Positions 34,822 through 42,740 of a DNA stretch of 64,000 nt are shown here, one piece after another. Numbering within the stretch: the first letter of the stretch is position 1; each line of letters starts with the position of its first letter. Both the position numbers and the translations under genes were made by a program. The notes under the pieces were generated by a model. The model saw only the letters and a list, made by a program, of their open reading frames with translations. It had not been told where the DNA came from and ran no database searches. This DNA comes from Pseudomonas sp. H9 (GTDB taxonomy: Bacteria > Pseudomonadota > Gammaproteobacteria > Pseudomonadales > Pseudomonadaceae). Where the stretch lies: positions 186,001-250,000 of the forward strand of contig NZ_SMOK01000011.1 in NCBI RefSeq assembly GCF_004353925.1, read 5' to 3'.

Positions 34822-36990
34822 ATGTTATCCAACACTGTCGACCGGGCCGTCACCCTGACCAAGTACTCCAGAGCGCCGGAGTTGCCTTCTGCACACATGG
34901 CGCGTCCCCGGCTGATCGAGCGGCTGGCAGCACAGCCCAAACGCCTGGTGTTGCTCTGGGCGCCGGCGGGTTATGGCAAGAGTGCGCTGCTGACCGAGTA
35001 TTTCTCTCGCTCGACCGAGGACCTTGTCTGGCTGGATCTGGGCGCACGTCCCCTATCGGTGGAGCAGTTTCTGGCTCGCCTCACCTTGGCCCTGGGCCTG
35101 CCGCCGCGCTCGATGGACAGCGAAGCGTCGTTGCTGGAGCGGTTGCGCCTTCGCCGATCGGTTTTACGATTGGTACTCGATGACTTTCCGGTCCAGGTGA
35201 GCGATGAACTCAGCGCGCTTATCGACAGGCTTCTCGGCCATTCCCAGATCTTGCTGCACCTATATGTCACCAGCCGTCAGCGACCGGACTGGCAGTTGCC
35301 CAGACTTTTGCTGGCCGACGACCTTCTGGAGCTGGATGCCAAAGCCTTGGCGTTCAATGTCGAGGAATTGCGCTGTTTGCAACTGCGCCAGTCGCCTGAT
35401 GCATCGATGGCCCAATCGCAAGCGCTTTGGCAGCGTACCCAAGGCTGGTGCGCGGGGGCGCGTTTTTTACTGGCCGCCGATGGCAACGGTGAAGAGGGCG
35501 AGCGTATCGCCGATGAATGGCTCAAGGACTATCTGGAGCAGGCATGGCTGAAACGAATTGAGGGCCAGGAATGCACGGCGCTAATCGAATTGGCGCATTT
35601 GCCTGAATGCTCGGCGATGCACTGTGAGCAGCTGTGGGAGGGACAACAGGGCGCACAGATGTTCACTCGTCTGCAAAAGGCCCATTCCTTTTTGTTTCAA
35701 ACCGAAGGGGCGGGGGGCAACTTCCGTTTGCTGCCACTGGTGGCTCAGGCCCTGAAAAGCATGCTGGGTAACAGTGCGCGCAAGCTTCTGTACCTACGGG
35801 CATGTCGTCTCTACCACGGCCTGGGCCAATCCAATGCCGCCATCGAGCTGGCACTGCTTGCCGGCAGGCCGGATGTCGCGGCCAGCTACCTGGAACACAT
35901 AAGCCTTGAATGGCTGATCAGTGAGTGCAATCTGGCCCTGCTGTTGCGCTGGAAAGAGCAAATTCCCGAGGAGCTGCTGCACAGCACGCCTCGATTGTTG
36001 TGCCTGTTTGCCCGAGCGTTGCTGATCAGCTGGCGCCTGGATGAGGCGGCAGCCTGTATCGATAACCTTGGCAAGTTCTTGCCCTTGCCGGACAAGGATC
36101 GGTGCGTTCGGCTACTCGCCAATTTGCAGGCGTTGTCCGGGGCGCTGGCGGCGCTGCGCGCAGATAACGTATCGGCGAAGGTGCACTGCCACGAAGCAAT
36201 CGCTTATCTGCCGGCCGAGGACTGGCGCTCGTCGGTCTGGTGCCACTCGACGCTGGCGCGGGTCGCCATGAGCTGCAATGACATGGCAACCGCCGAAGAC
36301 CACCTGCACCAGGCAATCGAACTGGGGCGGCGTAACGCAAGCCTGACCTGCGAACTAATGATAGATGTCGACGTCATTCGATTGCATATGCACCGCGGTG
36401 AAATGGCCCAGGCCCGCGCCACGTTGGAGCAGAGTTTCGAACACGCCCGGGGCCAGGAGCATCAGCGCCTGCTGATCGGCCGATTGCGCCAGCTGCGCGC
36501 CGAGCTTCATTTATCAGCCGGGCATCTGGATGAATGCGCAGAAGATCTGCACGCCAGTGAGCAGCATGCCCGGGACGTCGGCGATCCCTGGATTTTTCAG
36601 GTTCTGGTGAGTCAGGCACAGCTGGCGTCCCGACGCGACGAAGGTGAGCGCGCACTCAAGCTGCTGCGCGATGCTCAGCGGCTGATGCAATGCGGGCGCG
36701 TTCCAAAGCACTTGTTTCAACCCGTGCTCGATGCGCAATACCAGAGGCTGGCTGAATCTTCGCCGATGGCAACGCACACGCAGGCGAATAAAACGGAAGT
36801 CCTCACCTTTCGGGAAACCGCAGTCCTCAAGCTGCTGGCGCAAGGCCTGACCAACAAAGAAATCGGCTCCCAGCTGTTTATTTCACTCAACACCGTCAAG
36901 ACCCATACGAGCAGCGTCAAACAAAAACTTGGCGTCGTCGGCCGCACGCGGGCGGTGATGCGTGCACAGGCGCTCGGCTTGTTGGTGTGA
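34822..36990 (+). CDS. MalT-like large ATP-binding LuxR regulator
   Basis: 722 residues. The Walker A segment APAGYGKSALL is at 48-58, a Walker B-like VLRLVLDDFP near 118-127, a helical repeat region occupies the middle (TPR-like), and the C-terminal LuxR helix-turn-helix (LTFRETAVLKLLAQGLTNKE, then IGSQLFISLNTVKTH) is at about 655-715. Such proteins are activated by a small molecule and ATP. The ATG at 34822 follows AAGAGATC; the frame opens earlier inside the terminator and is rejected. It lies 36 bp before the hydratase gene, so it may head the itaconate-type operon and control it. Confidence 0.87.
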   Translation: MLSNTVDRAVTLTKYSRAPELPSAHMARPRLIERLAAQPKRLVLLWAPAGYGKSALLTEYFSRSTEDLVWLDLGARPLSVEQFLARLTLALGLPPRSMDSEASLLERLRLRRSVLRLVLDDFPVQVSDELSALIDRLLGHSQILLHLYVTSRQRPDWQLPRLLLADDLLELDAKALAFNVEELRCLQLRQSPDASMAQSQALWQRTQGWCAGARFLLAADGNGEEGERIADEWLKDYLEQAWLKRIEGQECTALIELAHLPECSAMHCEQLWEGQQGAQMFTRLQKAHSFLFQTEGAGGNFRLLPLVAQALKSMLGNSARKLLYLRACRLYHGLGQSNAAIELALLAGRPDVAASYLEHISLEWLISECNLALLLRWKEQIPEELLHSTPRLLCLFARALLISWRLDEAAACIDNLGKFLPLPDKDRCVRLLANLQALSGALAALRADNVSAKVHCHEAIAYLPAEDWRSSVWCHSTLARVAMSCNDMATAEDHLHQAIELGRRNASLTCELMIDVDVIRLHMHRGEMAQARATLEQSFEHARGQEHQRLLIGRLRQLRAELHLSAGHLDECAEDLHASEQHARDVGDPWIFQVLVSQAQLASRRDEGERALKLLRDAQRLMQCGRVPKHLFQPVLDAQYQRLAESSPMATHTQANKTEVLTFRETAVLKLLAQGLTNKEIGSQLFISLNTVKTHTSSVKQKLGVVGRTRAVMRAQALGLLV

Positions 36991-37026
36991 ACGCTCCCAC
37001 GACTACTACAACAAGAGAATCTTTTA

Positions 37027-37896
37027 ATGGATGACGTGGTCAATCACGACTGGACAGGTCGTACCGAAGAGGTCGACGACCTGATCGATCCCAGTCAGGT
37101 CGCACGCTACGCGGCGACGCTGGGGCAAGCTGTTGCGCAGCCAATAGAGACGCTGCCCCCCCTATGGCATTGGGCATTCTTCCAGAGCCCGCTCGATACA
37201 GCCTGTCTGGGTGACGACGGGCATCCAAAAGAGAAAGCATTCCTGCCACCCCCGGCCAATCGCAGCCGCATGTGGGCGGGCGGGCGGGTGAAGTTCGTCG
37301 AGCCACTGCGAGTGGGTATCAAGGCCACTCGCAGCTCGACCATCATCAAGGCTCAGGAAAAGACCGGTTCGACCGGTTCACTGCTGTTTGTCACTGTCCA
37401 GCATGACTACATTCAGGACGGTCGCCTGGCGATCAGCGAAGAACAGGACATCGTCTTTCGAGCGCTTTCACCGCCCAAGTCCGGCGGTTCGCAGCGGTTG
37501 ATCAGCGGCGACTGGCAGGAAACGTTCGTGCCTTCGCCGGTGGCGCTGTTCCGCTATTCGGCTGTGACCTTCAACGCACATCGTATCCATTACGACGAAC
37601 CCTACGCCACGGCTGTCGAGGGTTATCCGGGGCTCGTCGTGCAGGGGCCGCTGATCGCGACCCTGACCGTGGCCGCCTTCTGTCGCGCCCATCCGGACGC
37701 ACGCCTGCGGCATTTCGCCTACCGCGGACTGCGTCCATTGATTGCACCCCATGCATTCGAGGTCGGCGGACGGATCACCGGTGCCGGTATCGCAAGCACC
37801 TGGGCCGGTAACGAGAGCGGGCTGGCCCAGTCCAGTGAAATTCACTTCGAGCAGTTTTCGAGTACATCCGGCCATTGCGCCGCAGTCGGGAGTTGA
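37027..37896 (+). CDS. ich: MaoC-type itaconyl/mesaconyl-CoA hydratase
   Basis: 289 residues with two hotdog halves: an N-terminal FAS1/MaoC-like part (VARYAATLGQ, then LPPLWHWAFFQ, typical of mesaconyl-C4-CoA hydratase-like proteins) and a C-terminal MaoC domain with catalytic-type FNAHRIHYDEPYA and VVQGPLIATLTVAAFC. In the itaconate route it hydrates itaconyl-CoA to citramalyl-CoA. The call rests on content of the operon: CoA-transferase and citramalyl-CoA lyase-like genes follow, with an ACAD and MmgE/PrpD gene as in the P. aeruginosa itaconate cluster. Another 2-enoyl-CoA with a carboxyl group cannot be excluded. Confidence 0.75.
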   Translation: MDDVVNHDWTGRTEEVDDLIDPSQVARYAATLGQAVAQPIETLPPLWHWAFFQSPLDTACLGDDGHPKEKAFLPPPANRSRMWAGGRVKFVEPLRVGIKATRSSTIIKAQEKTGSTGSLLFVTVQHDYIQDGRLAISEEQDIVFRALSPPKSGGSQRLISGDWQETFVPSPVALFRYSAVTFNAHRIHYDEPYATAVEGYPGLVVQGPLIATLTVAAFCRAHPDARLRHFAYRGLRPLIAPHAFEVGGRITGAGIASTWAGNESGLAQSSEIHFEQFSSTSGHCAAVGS

Positions 37897-37900
37897 AGCA

Positions 37901-39067
37901 ATGCTGTCCTCTACACAAGAACAAGAAATCATGGCTATCCGCGAGGGCGTACGTGCCCTGTGTGCACAATTCGATGCCGCCTACTGGCGCAGGATCGACG
38001 AAGAGAAAGGCTTCCCGGAGGCCTTCGTCGATGCCATGACCCAGGCCGGCTGGCTGTCGGCGATGATCCCGGTTGAATTCGGCGGGTCGGGCCTGGGCTT
38101 GGCCGAAGCTTCGGTCATCCTCGAGGAAGTGAACCGTTGTGGCGGCAATTCCGGTACGGTCCACGGGCAGATGTACAACATGTTCACGTTGCTGCGCCAT
38201 GGCAGCGAAGAACAAAAACGTTATTACCTGCCCAAGCTGGCCTCGGGTGAGCTGCGCCTGCAGTCGATGGGCGTGACCGAGCCGACCACCGGCACCGATA
38301 CCACGAAGATAAAGACTTCGGCGGTGCGCCAGGGTGACAAGTACATCATCAACGGACAGAAAGTCTGGATCTCGCGCATTCAACATTCCGACCTGATGAT
38401 TTTGCTGGCACGCACGACGCCGCTGGCCGAAGTGCAGAAAAAATCCGAAGGCATGTCGATCTTTCTGGTCGATCTGCGTGAAGCCATCGGCAACGGCCTG
38501 ACCGTGCAGCCGATTGCCAACATGGTCAATCACGAGACCAACGAGCTGTTCTTCGACAACCTGCAGATCCCGACCTCAAGCCTGATTGGCGAGGAAGGCA
38601 AGGGCTTCAAGTACATCCTCGACGGTCTCAACGCCGAGCGTACCCTGATCGCCGCCGAATGCATCGGTGATGGCCGCTGGTTCATCGAGAAGGCCAGTGC
38701 CTATGCCCGCGACCGTGTGGTGTTCGGCCGCCCCATTGGCCAGAACCAGGGCGTTCAGTTTCCGATTGCCGAGGCCCATATCGAGATCGAAGCGGCCGAC
38801 CTGATGCGCTGGCGTGCCTGTGAGGAGTACGACGCCGGGCGCAATGCCGGTGCCAGCGCCAACATGGCCAAGTACCTGGCTGCCAAGGCGTCCTGGGAAG
38901 CGGCCAACGCCTGCCTGCAAACCCACGGTGGTTTTGGTTTCGCCTGTGAGTACGACGTGGAGCGCAAATTCCGCGAGACCCGCCTGTACCAGGTGGCGCC
39001 GATCTCCACCAACCTGATTCTTTCCTATGTCGCCGAGCATCTGCTCGAACTGCCGCGCAGCTTCTGA
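37901..39067 (+). CDS. Acyl-CoA dehydrogenase of the itaconate-type cluster
   Basis: 388 residues, with the complete ACAD landmarks: QSMGVTEPTTGTDTTKIKTS, NGQKVWISRIQHSDL, LFFDNLQIPTSSLIGEEGKG, and C-terminal CLQTHGGFGFACEYDVERKF. TEPTTGTD replaces the usual SEP-GSD. The Glu in LNAERTLIAAE matches the helix-G base position. It starts 4 bp after the hydratase stop with GGAG upstream, so coupling is likely. An ACAD in this position is known in itaconate clusters, but its substrate (perhaps a methylsuccinyl-type CoA) is unproven. The extra N-terminal codons back to 37742 overlap the hydratase and are rejected. Confidence 0.85.
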   Translation: MLSSTQEQEIMAIREGVRALCAQFDAAYWRRIDEEKGFPEAFVDAMTQAGWLSAMIPVEFGGSGLGLAEASVILEEVNRCGGNSGTVHGQMYNMFTLLRHGSEEQKRYYLPKLASGELRLQSMGVTEPTTGTDTTKIKTSAVRQGDKYIINGQKVWISRIQHSDLMILLARTTPLAEVQKKSEGMSIFLVDLREAIGNGLTVQPIANMVNHETNELFFDNLQIPTSSLIGEEGKGFKYILDGLNAERTLIAAECIGDGRWFIEKASAYARDRVVFGRPIGQNQGVQFPIAEAHIEIEAADLMRWRACEEYDAGRNAGASANMAKYLAAKASWEAANACLQTHGGFGFACEYDVERKFRETRLYQVAPISTNLILSYVAEHLLELPRSF

Positions 39068-39077
39068 GGGCACGTGA

Positions 39078-40430
39078 ATGAACCACACTAAAGCATTGGC
39101 GGCGTTCCTCGCCCGGTTGCACTATGACGATCTGCCTGAAGCGGTGCTGGCACGCACCGAAGACCTGTTCCTCGACTGGCTGGGTTCGTCCCTGGCCAGC
39201 AAGGGCGCGCATCCGATCCCGTTGTTCGAGCGCTATGCCGCAATGATGGGGCCGGACGGCGGGTCGTCCGGCATTTTGGTGAGCGGTCGACGCACCTCGG
39301 CCTATTTCGCGGCCCTGGTCAACGCGGCGTCCTCCCATTTGGTGGAGCAAGACGACCTGCATAACAGTTCCGTGCTGCACCCGGCCACCGTGGTATTTCC
39401 AGCCGCGTTGGCCGCCGCCCAGGATCTGGGCAAGTCCGGCCGGGAACTGTTGCTGGCCTCGGTGGCCGGTTACGAGGCGGGTATCCGCATCGGCGAATTC
39501 CTGGGACGTTCTCACTACCGGATTTTTCACACCACGGCCACCGTGGGCACCCTCGCCGCAGCCGTGGCGGTGGGCAAGTTGATGAACTTCGACCAGGCGC
39601 AATTCATCAATCTGCTGGGCAGCGCTGGCACCCAGGCTGCCGGATTGTGGGAGTTCTTGCGCGACGCCGCCGACTCCAAGCAACTGCACACCGCCAAGGC
39701 GGCGGCCGATGGGCTGCTCGCCGCTTACCTCACAGCGGATGGCTTAACCGGGGCGCGCAATATCCTGGAAGGCGACCAGGGCATGGCGGCGGGTATGTCG
39801 AGTGATGCCCGGCCGGCGTGCTTGTCCGATCGCCTGGGCAGCCGCTGGGCTTTGTTGGAAACCTCGTTCAAGTTCCATGCATCCTGTCGCCATACCCACC
39901 CGGCGGCAGACGCCTTGCTTGAGCTGATGCAACGCGAGGCTCTGCAGCACGATCAGATCGCCAGCATCACCACGCGCGTGCATCAGGCGGCAATCGATGT
40001 GCTCGGGCGGGTGGACGTGCCGCAAACTGTACACCAGGCCAAGTTCTCCATGGGCGCGGTGCTGGGCCTGATTGCCGTGCATGGCAAGGCCGGATTACCC
40101 GAGTTCGATCAGTTCGCCCTGACCGACCCGAACGTCGCTGCCGTGCGCGAGAAAACCCGAATGCAGTTGGACGCCGAAGTCGACGATGCCTATCCGCAAC
40201 GCTGGTTGGGCCGGGTAGACGTTTGCACCCTCGATGGCCGTGAATTTACGGCGGCCATTGACGAGCCCAAAGGTGACCCGGGCAACACCCTGTCTCGGCC
40301 GGAACTGGAAGACAAGTTCCAGCGTTTGCTGGCATTTGCCGGCGACACGGATACCCGACGTGCCAGTGCATTGATCGACAGGGTGTGGAAGCTTCGCGCG
40401 ACCACCGACCTCATTGGTTTGACGGAGTAA
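39078..40430 (+). CDS. MmgE/PrpD family protein
   Basis: 450 residues. The N-terminal LAAFLARLHYDDLPEAVLAR, the HLVEQDDLHNSSVLHPATVV segment (about 89-108), GYEAGIRIGEFLG and FKFHASCRHTHPAADALLEL are diagnostic of MmgE/PrpD proteins. The family includes 2-methylcitrate dehydratase and cis-aconitate decarboxylase, the enzyme that makes itaconate. In an itaconate-type operon it could interconvert C5/C6 tricarboxylate derivatives, but which reaction is unknown. It begins 10 bp after the ACAD stop. Confidence 0.85.
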   Translation: MNHTKALAAFLARLHYDDLPEAVLARTEDLFLDWLGSSLASKGAHPIPLFERYAAMMGPDGGSSGILVSGRRTSAYFAALVNAASSHLVEQDDLHNSSVLHPATVVFPAALAAAQDLGKSGRELLLASVAGYEAGIRIGEFLGRSHYRIFHTTATVGTLAAAVAVGKLMNFDQAQFINLLGSAGTQAAGLWEFLRDAADSKQLHTAKAAADGLLAAYLTADGLTGARNILEGDQGMAAGMSSDARPACLSDRLGSRWALLETSFKFHASCRHTHPAADALLELMQREALQHDQIASITTRVHQAAIDVLGRVDVPQTVHQAKFSMGAVLGLIAVHGKAGLPEFDQFALTDPNVAAVREKTRMQLDAEVDDAYPQRWLGRVDVCTLDGREFTAAIDEPKGDPGNTLSRPELEDKFQRLLAFAGDTDTRRASALIDRVWKLRATTDLIGLTE

Positions 40431-40434
40431 GCCG

Positions 40435-41640
40435 ATGAACGACTTGACCAACACGCCACGGCCGCTGGACGGCATCACCGTGATTAGCCTGGAACATGCG
40501 ATTGCCGCTCCATTCTGTACGCGTCAGCTGGCGGACATGGGAGCACGGGTGATCAAGATCGAGCGCCCCGGATCCGGGGATTTCGCCCGCGGTTACGATG
40601 AGCGCACCCGGGGTCTGGCCTCACACTTCGTGTGGACCAATCGCTCGAAAGAAAGCCTGACCCTTGACCTCAAGCAGGATCAAGCCAGCGCCGTGCTGGA
40701 GCAGTTACTGGGCCAGGCCGATGTACTGGTGCAGAACCTCGCCCCAGGCGCCGCCGCGCGTATGGGGCTGGGATTCGATGCCTTGCACGAACGCTTCCCC
40801 CGACTGATCGTCTGCGACATCTCCGGATACGGCGAAGGCGGCCCCTATCAGGACAAGAAGGCCTACGACCTGCTGATTCAGAGCGAAAGCGGCTTTCTGT
40901 CGGTGACCGGAGGGCCGGGCAAAGACCAGATGGCTAAGGCTGGCTGCTCCATCGCCGACATTTCGGCGGGCATGTATGCCTACACCGGCATCCTCGGGGC
41001 TTTGCTTTTGCGCGGCAAAACCGGGGAGGGTAGCCGTATCGACGTATCGATGCTCGAAAGTATGGTCGAGTGGATGAACTTCCCGATGTATTACGCCTTC
41101 GACGGCGCCACGCCACCGGCTCGCGCTGGCGCCGCACACGCGACCATTTATCCCTACGGGCCTTTTCCCGCCGGTGATGGCGGAACAGTGATGCTCGGTG
41201 TGCAAAACGACCGCGAATGGGCAGTGTTCTGCCAGCAGGTGCTGCAGCGTCCGGAATTGCTCGACGATGGGCGTTTCACCAGCACCAGTCTGCGGGTCAG
41301 CAATCGTGATGCCTTGCGCGACGCAATCATCGAGGTCTTTTCGCAGCTCAGTACCGGGCAAGTGATCGCCCGTCTGGACGCGTCGCAGATCGCCAATGCC
41401 CAGGTCAACGATATGGCCGGGGTATGGGCTCACCCTCAACTCAAGGCGCGTAACAGCTGGCGTGAGATCGACAGCCCGGTGGGCAGGCTTCCGGCCTTGT
41501 TGCCACCGGGGCGAAACAGCGCTTTCGAGCCTCGTATGGACAGCGTACCGGGGCTTGGTGAGCACACCGACGGGCTGCTTGCAGAGTTGGGTTATGCCGC
41601 CGGCGACATTGAACGCCTGCGTCGAATGGGCGCTGTTTAA
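40435..41640 (+). CDS. ict: Class III (CaiB/BaiF) CoA-transferase, itaconate CoA-transferase candidate
   Basis: 401 residues. The N-terminal LDGITVISLEHAIAAPFCTRQLADMGARVIKIE (two conserved blocks, EHAIAAPFCTRQLADMGA and VIKIERP), VDVLVQNLAPGAAARMGLG-like segment, ICDISGYGEGGPY with the family Asp region, and SGGIYAYTGIL-like SAGMYAYTGILGALL all fit. It would transfer CoA from succinyl-CoA to the acid. Its place before a citramalyl-CoA lyase-like gene and after the hydratase supports itaconate as substrate. The start is 4 bp after the MmgE/PrpD stop. Confidence 0.78.
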   Translation: MNDLTNTPRPLDGITVISLEHAIAAPFCTRQLADMGARVIKIERPGSGDFARGYDERTRGLASHFVWTNRSKESLTLDLKQDQASAVLEQLLGQADVLVQNLAPGAAARMGLGFDALHERFPRLIVCDISGYGEGGPYQDKKAYDLLIQSESGFLSVTGGPGKDQMAKAGCSIADISAGMYAYTGILGALLLRGKTGEGSRIDVSMLESMVEWMNFPMYYAFDGATPPARAGAAHATIYPYGPFPAGDGGTVMLGVQNDREWAVFCQQVLQRPELLDDGRFTSTSLRVSNRDALRDAIIEVFSQLSTGQVIARLDASQIANAQVNDMAGVWAHPQLKARNSWREIDSPVGRLPALLPPGRNSAFEPRMDSVPGLGEHTDGLLAELGYAAGDIERLRRMGAV

Positions 41641-41663
41641 TCGTTTAATAGAGGAGTGATGCA

Positions 41664-42494
41664 ATGGCTTTCGCAAATGCCCGCTCGGCATTGTTTGTGC
41701 CGGGCAGTAGGCCCGAGCGTTTTTCCAGGGCCCTGAGCAGCGGCGCCGATGTGGTCATCGTGGATTTCGAAGATGCCGTCGAAGAACAACTCAAACAGCA
41801 CGCTCGTGACATGCTCGATCAGTTTCTCGCTGAGGCAGTTGAGGTACGGCTGCTGGTGCGCGTCAACTCGGCCGATCACGCTGAGCATGCCGCTGATCTG
41901 AGCTTTTGTCGGCGTCACGATGGCGTCGCCGGTATTGTCCTGCCCAAGGCCGAAAACGCTGATCAGGTGGCTCGCGCCGCCGCGACCGGCAAGCCGGTCT
42001 GGCCCATCATCGAGAGTGCCAAGGGGCTGCTCGCCCTGGGTGAGATTGCCTCGTGCCCGGGGGTTGAACGCCTGACCTTCGGTGCCTTAGACCTGGGCCT
42101 GGACCTCGGTCTGAACCCTGGCAGCGCCGCCGCCGAAAACGTGCTCGACCAGGTGCGCCTGTCGGTGTTGCTGCATTCGCGGGCCAATGGACTGGTCGAG
42201 CCTTTGGATAGCGTTTTCCCGGCGTTCGATGACCTTGACGGCCTGCGTCTGGCGAGCGGTCGCGCACGCGACATGGGGTTTGGCGGCGCTCTGTGCATCC
42301 ACCCCAAACAAATTCCAGCGATTCACGCAGCCTTCGCCCCCACCGAAGTCGAATTGCAATGGGCGCGCAAAGTGCTGGCTGCCGCGCATTGCGCTCAGGC
42401 GGCATTTCAACTGGACGGGCAGATGATTGATGCCCCGGTTCTGAGCCGCGCGCAACGCCTGTTGGCCATACAAGAACAACAACTGGAGAGATGA
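41664..42494 (+). CDS. ccl: CitE-like lyase, candidate citramalyl-CoA lyase
   Basis: 276 residues of the HpcH/HpaI/CitE family: SALFVPGSRPERF at the N-terminus, VVIVDFEDAVEE (Mg-binding acids, about 30-41), VRVNSADH with the conserved Arg, VLPKAENADQV, WPIIESAKGLLAL with the catalytic Glu, and LCIHPKQIPAIHAAF. It would cleave citramalyl-CoA to acetyl-CoA and pyruvate, the last step of itaconate breakdown. GAGGAG is upstream. It is the last intact gene of the operon. Confidence 0.82.
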   Translation: MAFANARSALFVPGSRPERFSRALSSGADVVIVDFEDAVEEQLKQHARDMLDQFLAEAVEVRLLVRVNSADHAEHAADLSFCRRHDGVAGIVLPKAENADQVARAAATGKPVWPIIESAKGLLALGEIASCPGVERLTFGALDLGLDLGLNPGSAAAENVLDQVRLSVLLHSRANGLVEPLDSVFPAFDDLDGLRLASGRARDMGFGGALCIHPKQIPAIHAAFAPTEVELQWARKVLAAAHCAQAAFQLDGQMIDAPVLSRAQRLLAIQEQQLER

Positions 42495-42498
42495 AAGG

Positions 42499-42558
42499 GC
42501 AGGACCGCTACAAGGGCTAAAAGTCCTGGTAATGGCCGGCATCGGCGCAGCACCATAG
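42499..42558 (+). pseudogene. Remnant of a CoA-transferase III/alpha-methylacyl-CoA racemase N-terminus
   Basis: In one frame, 5 bp after the lyase stop, the DNA reads AGPLQGLKVLVMAGIGAAP then a stop. This closely resembles the N-terminus of family III CoA-transferases of the racemase type (GPLxGLKVLELAGIGPAP). No start codon with a ribosome site and no continuation in any frame was found. It is probably the stub of a deleted sixth operon gene. Confidence 0.45.
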
Positions 42559-42698
42559 TCGCACGCCATCGCAAGCGGGACGTGTGCCGCAGACCGGAGA
42601 ACATACGATCAGTGTGTTGCAAGGGCTCAGGTTAGGGGAGGGTGACACAGCCCGACTGAGGACTGAGGGCGCCATTTCTTGATTTGATGTAAACAGCA

Positions 42699-42717
42699 GG
42701 CCGCACTCCTTGCGGCC
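42699..42717. terminator. Hairpin between convergent lyase and LuxR genes
   Basis: GGCCGCA and TGCGGCC form a perfect 7-bp stem with a 5-base loop, between the convergent ends of the lyase operon and the minus-strand LuxR gene. There is no strong T-run on either strand, so termination efficiency is uncertain. Confidence 0.45.
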
Positions 42718-42740
42718 ATGCTCTCCAGCGAATCGCCGAA

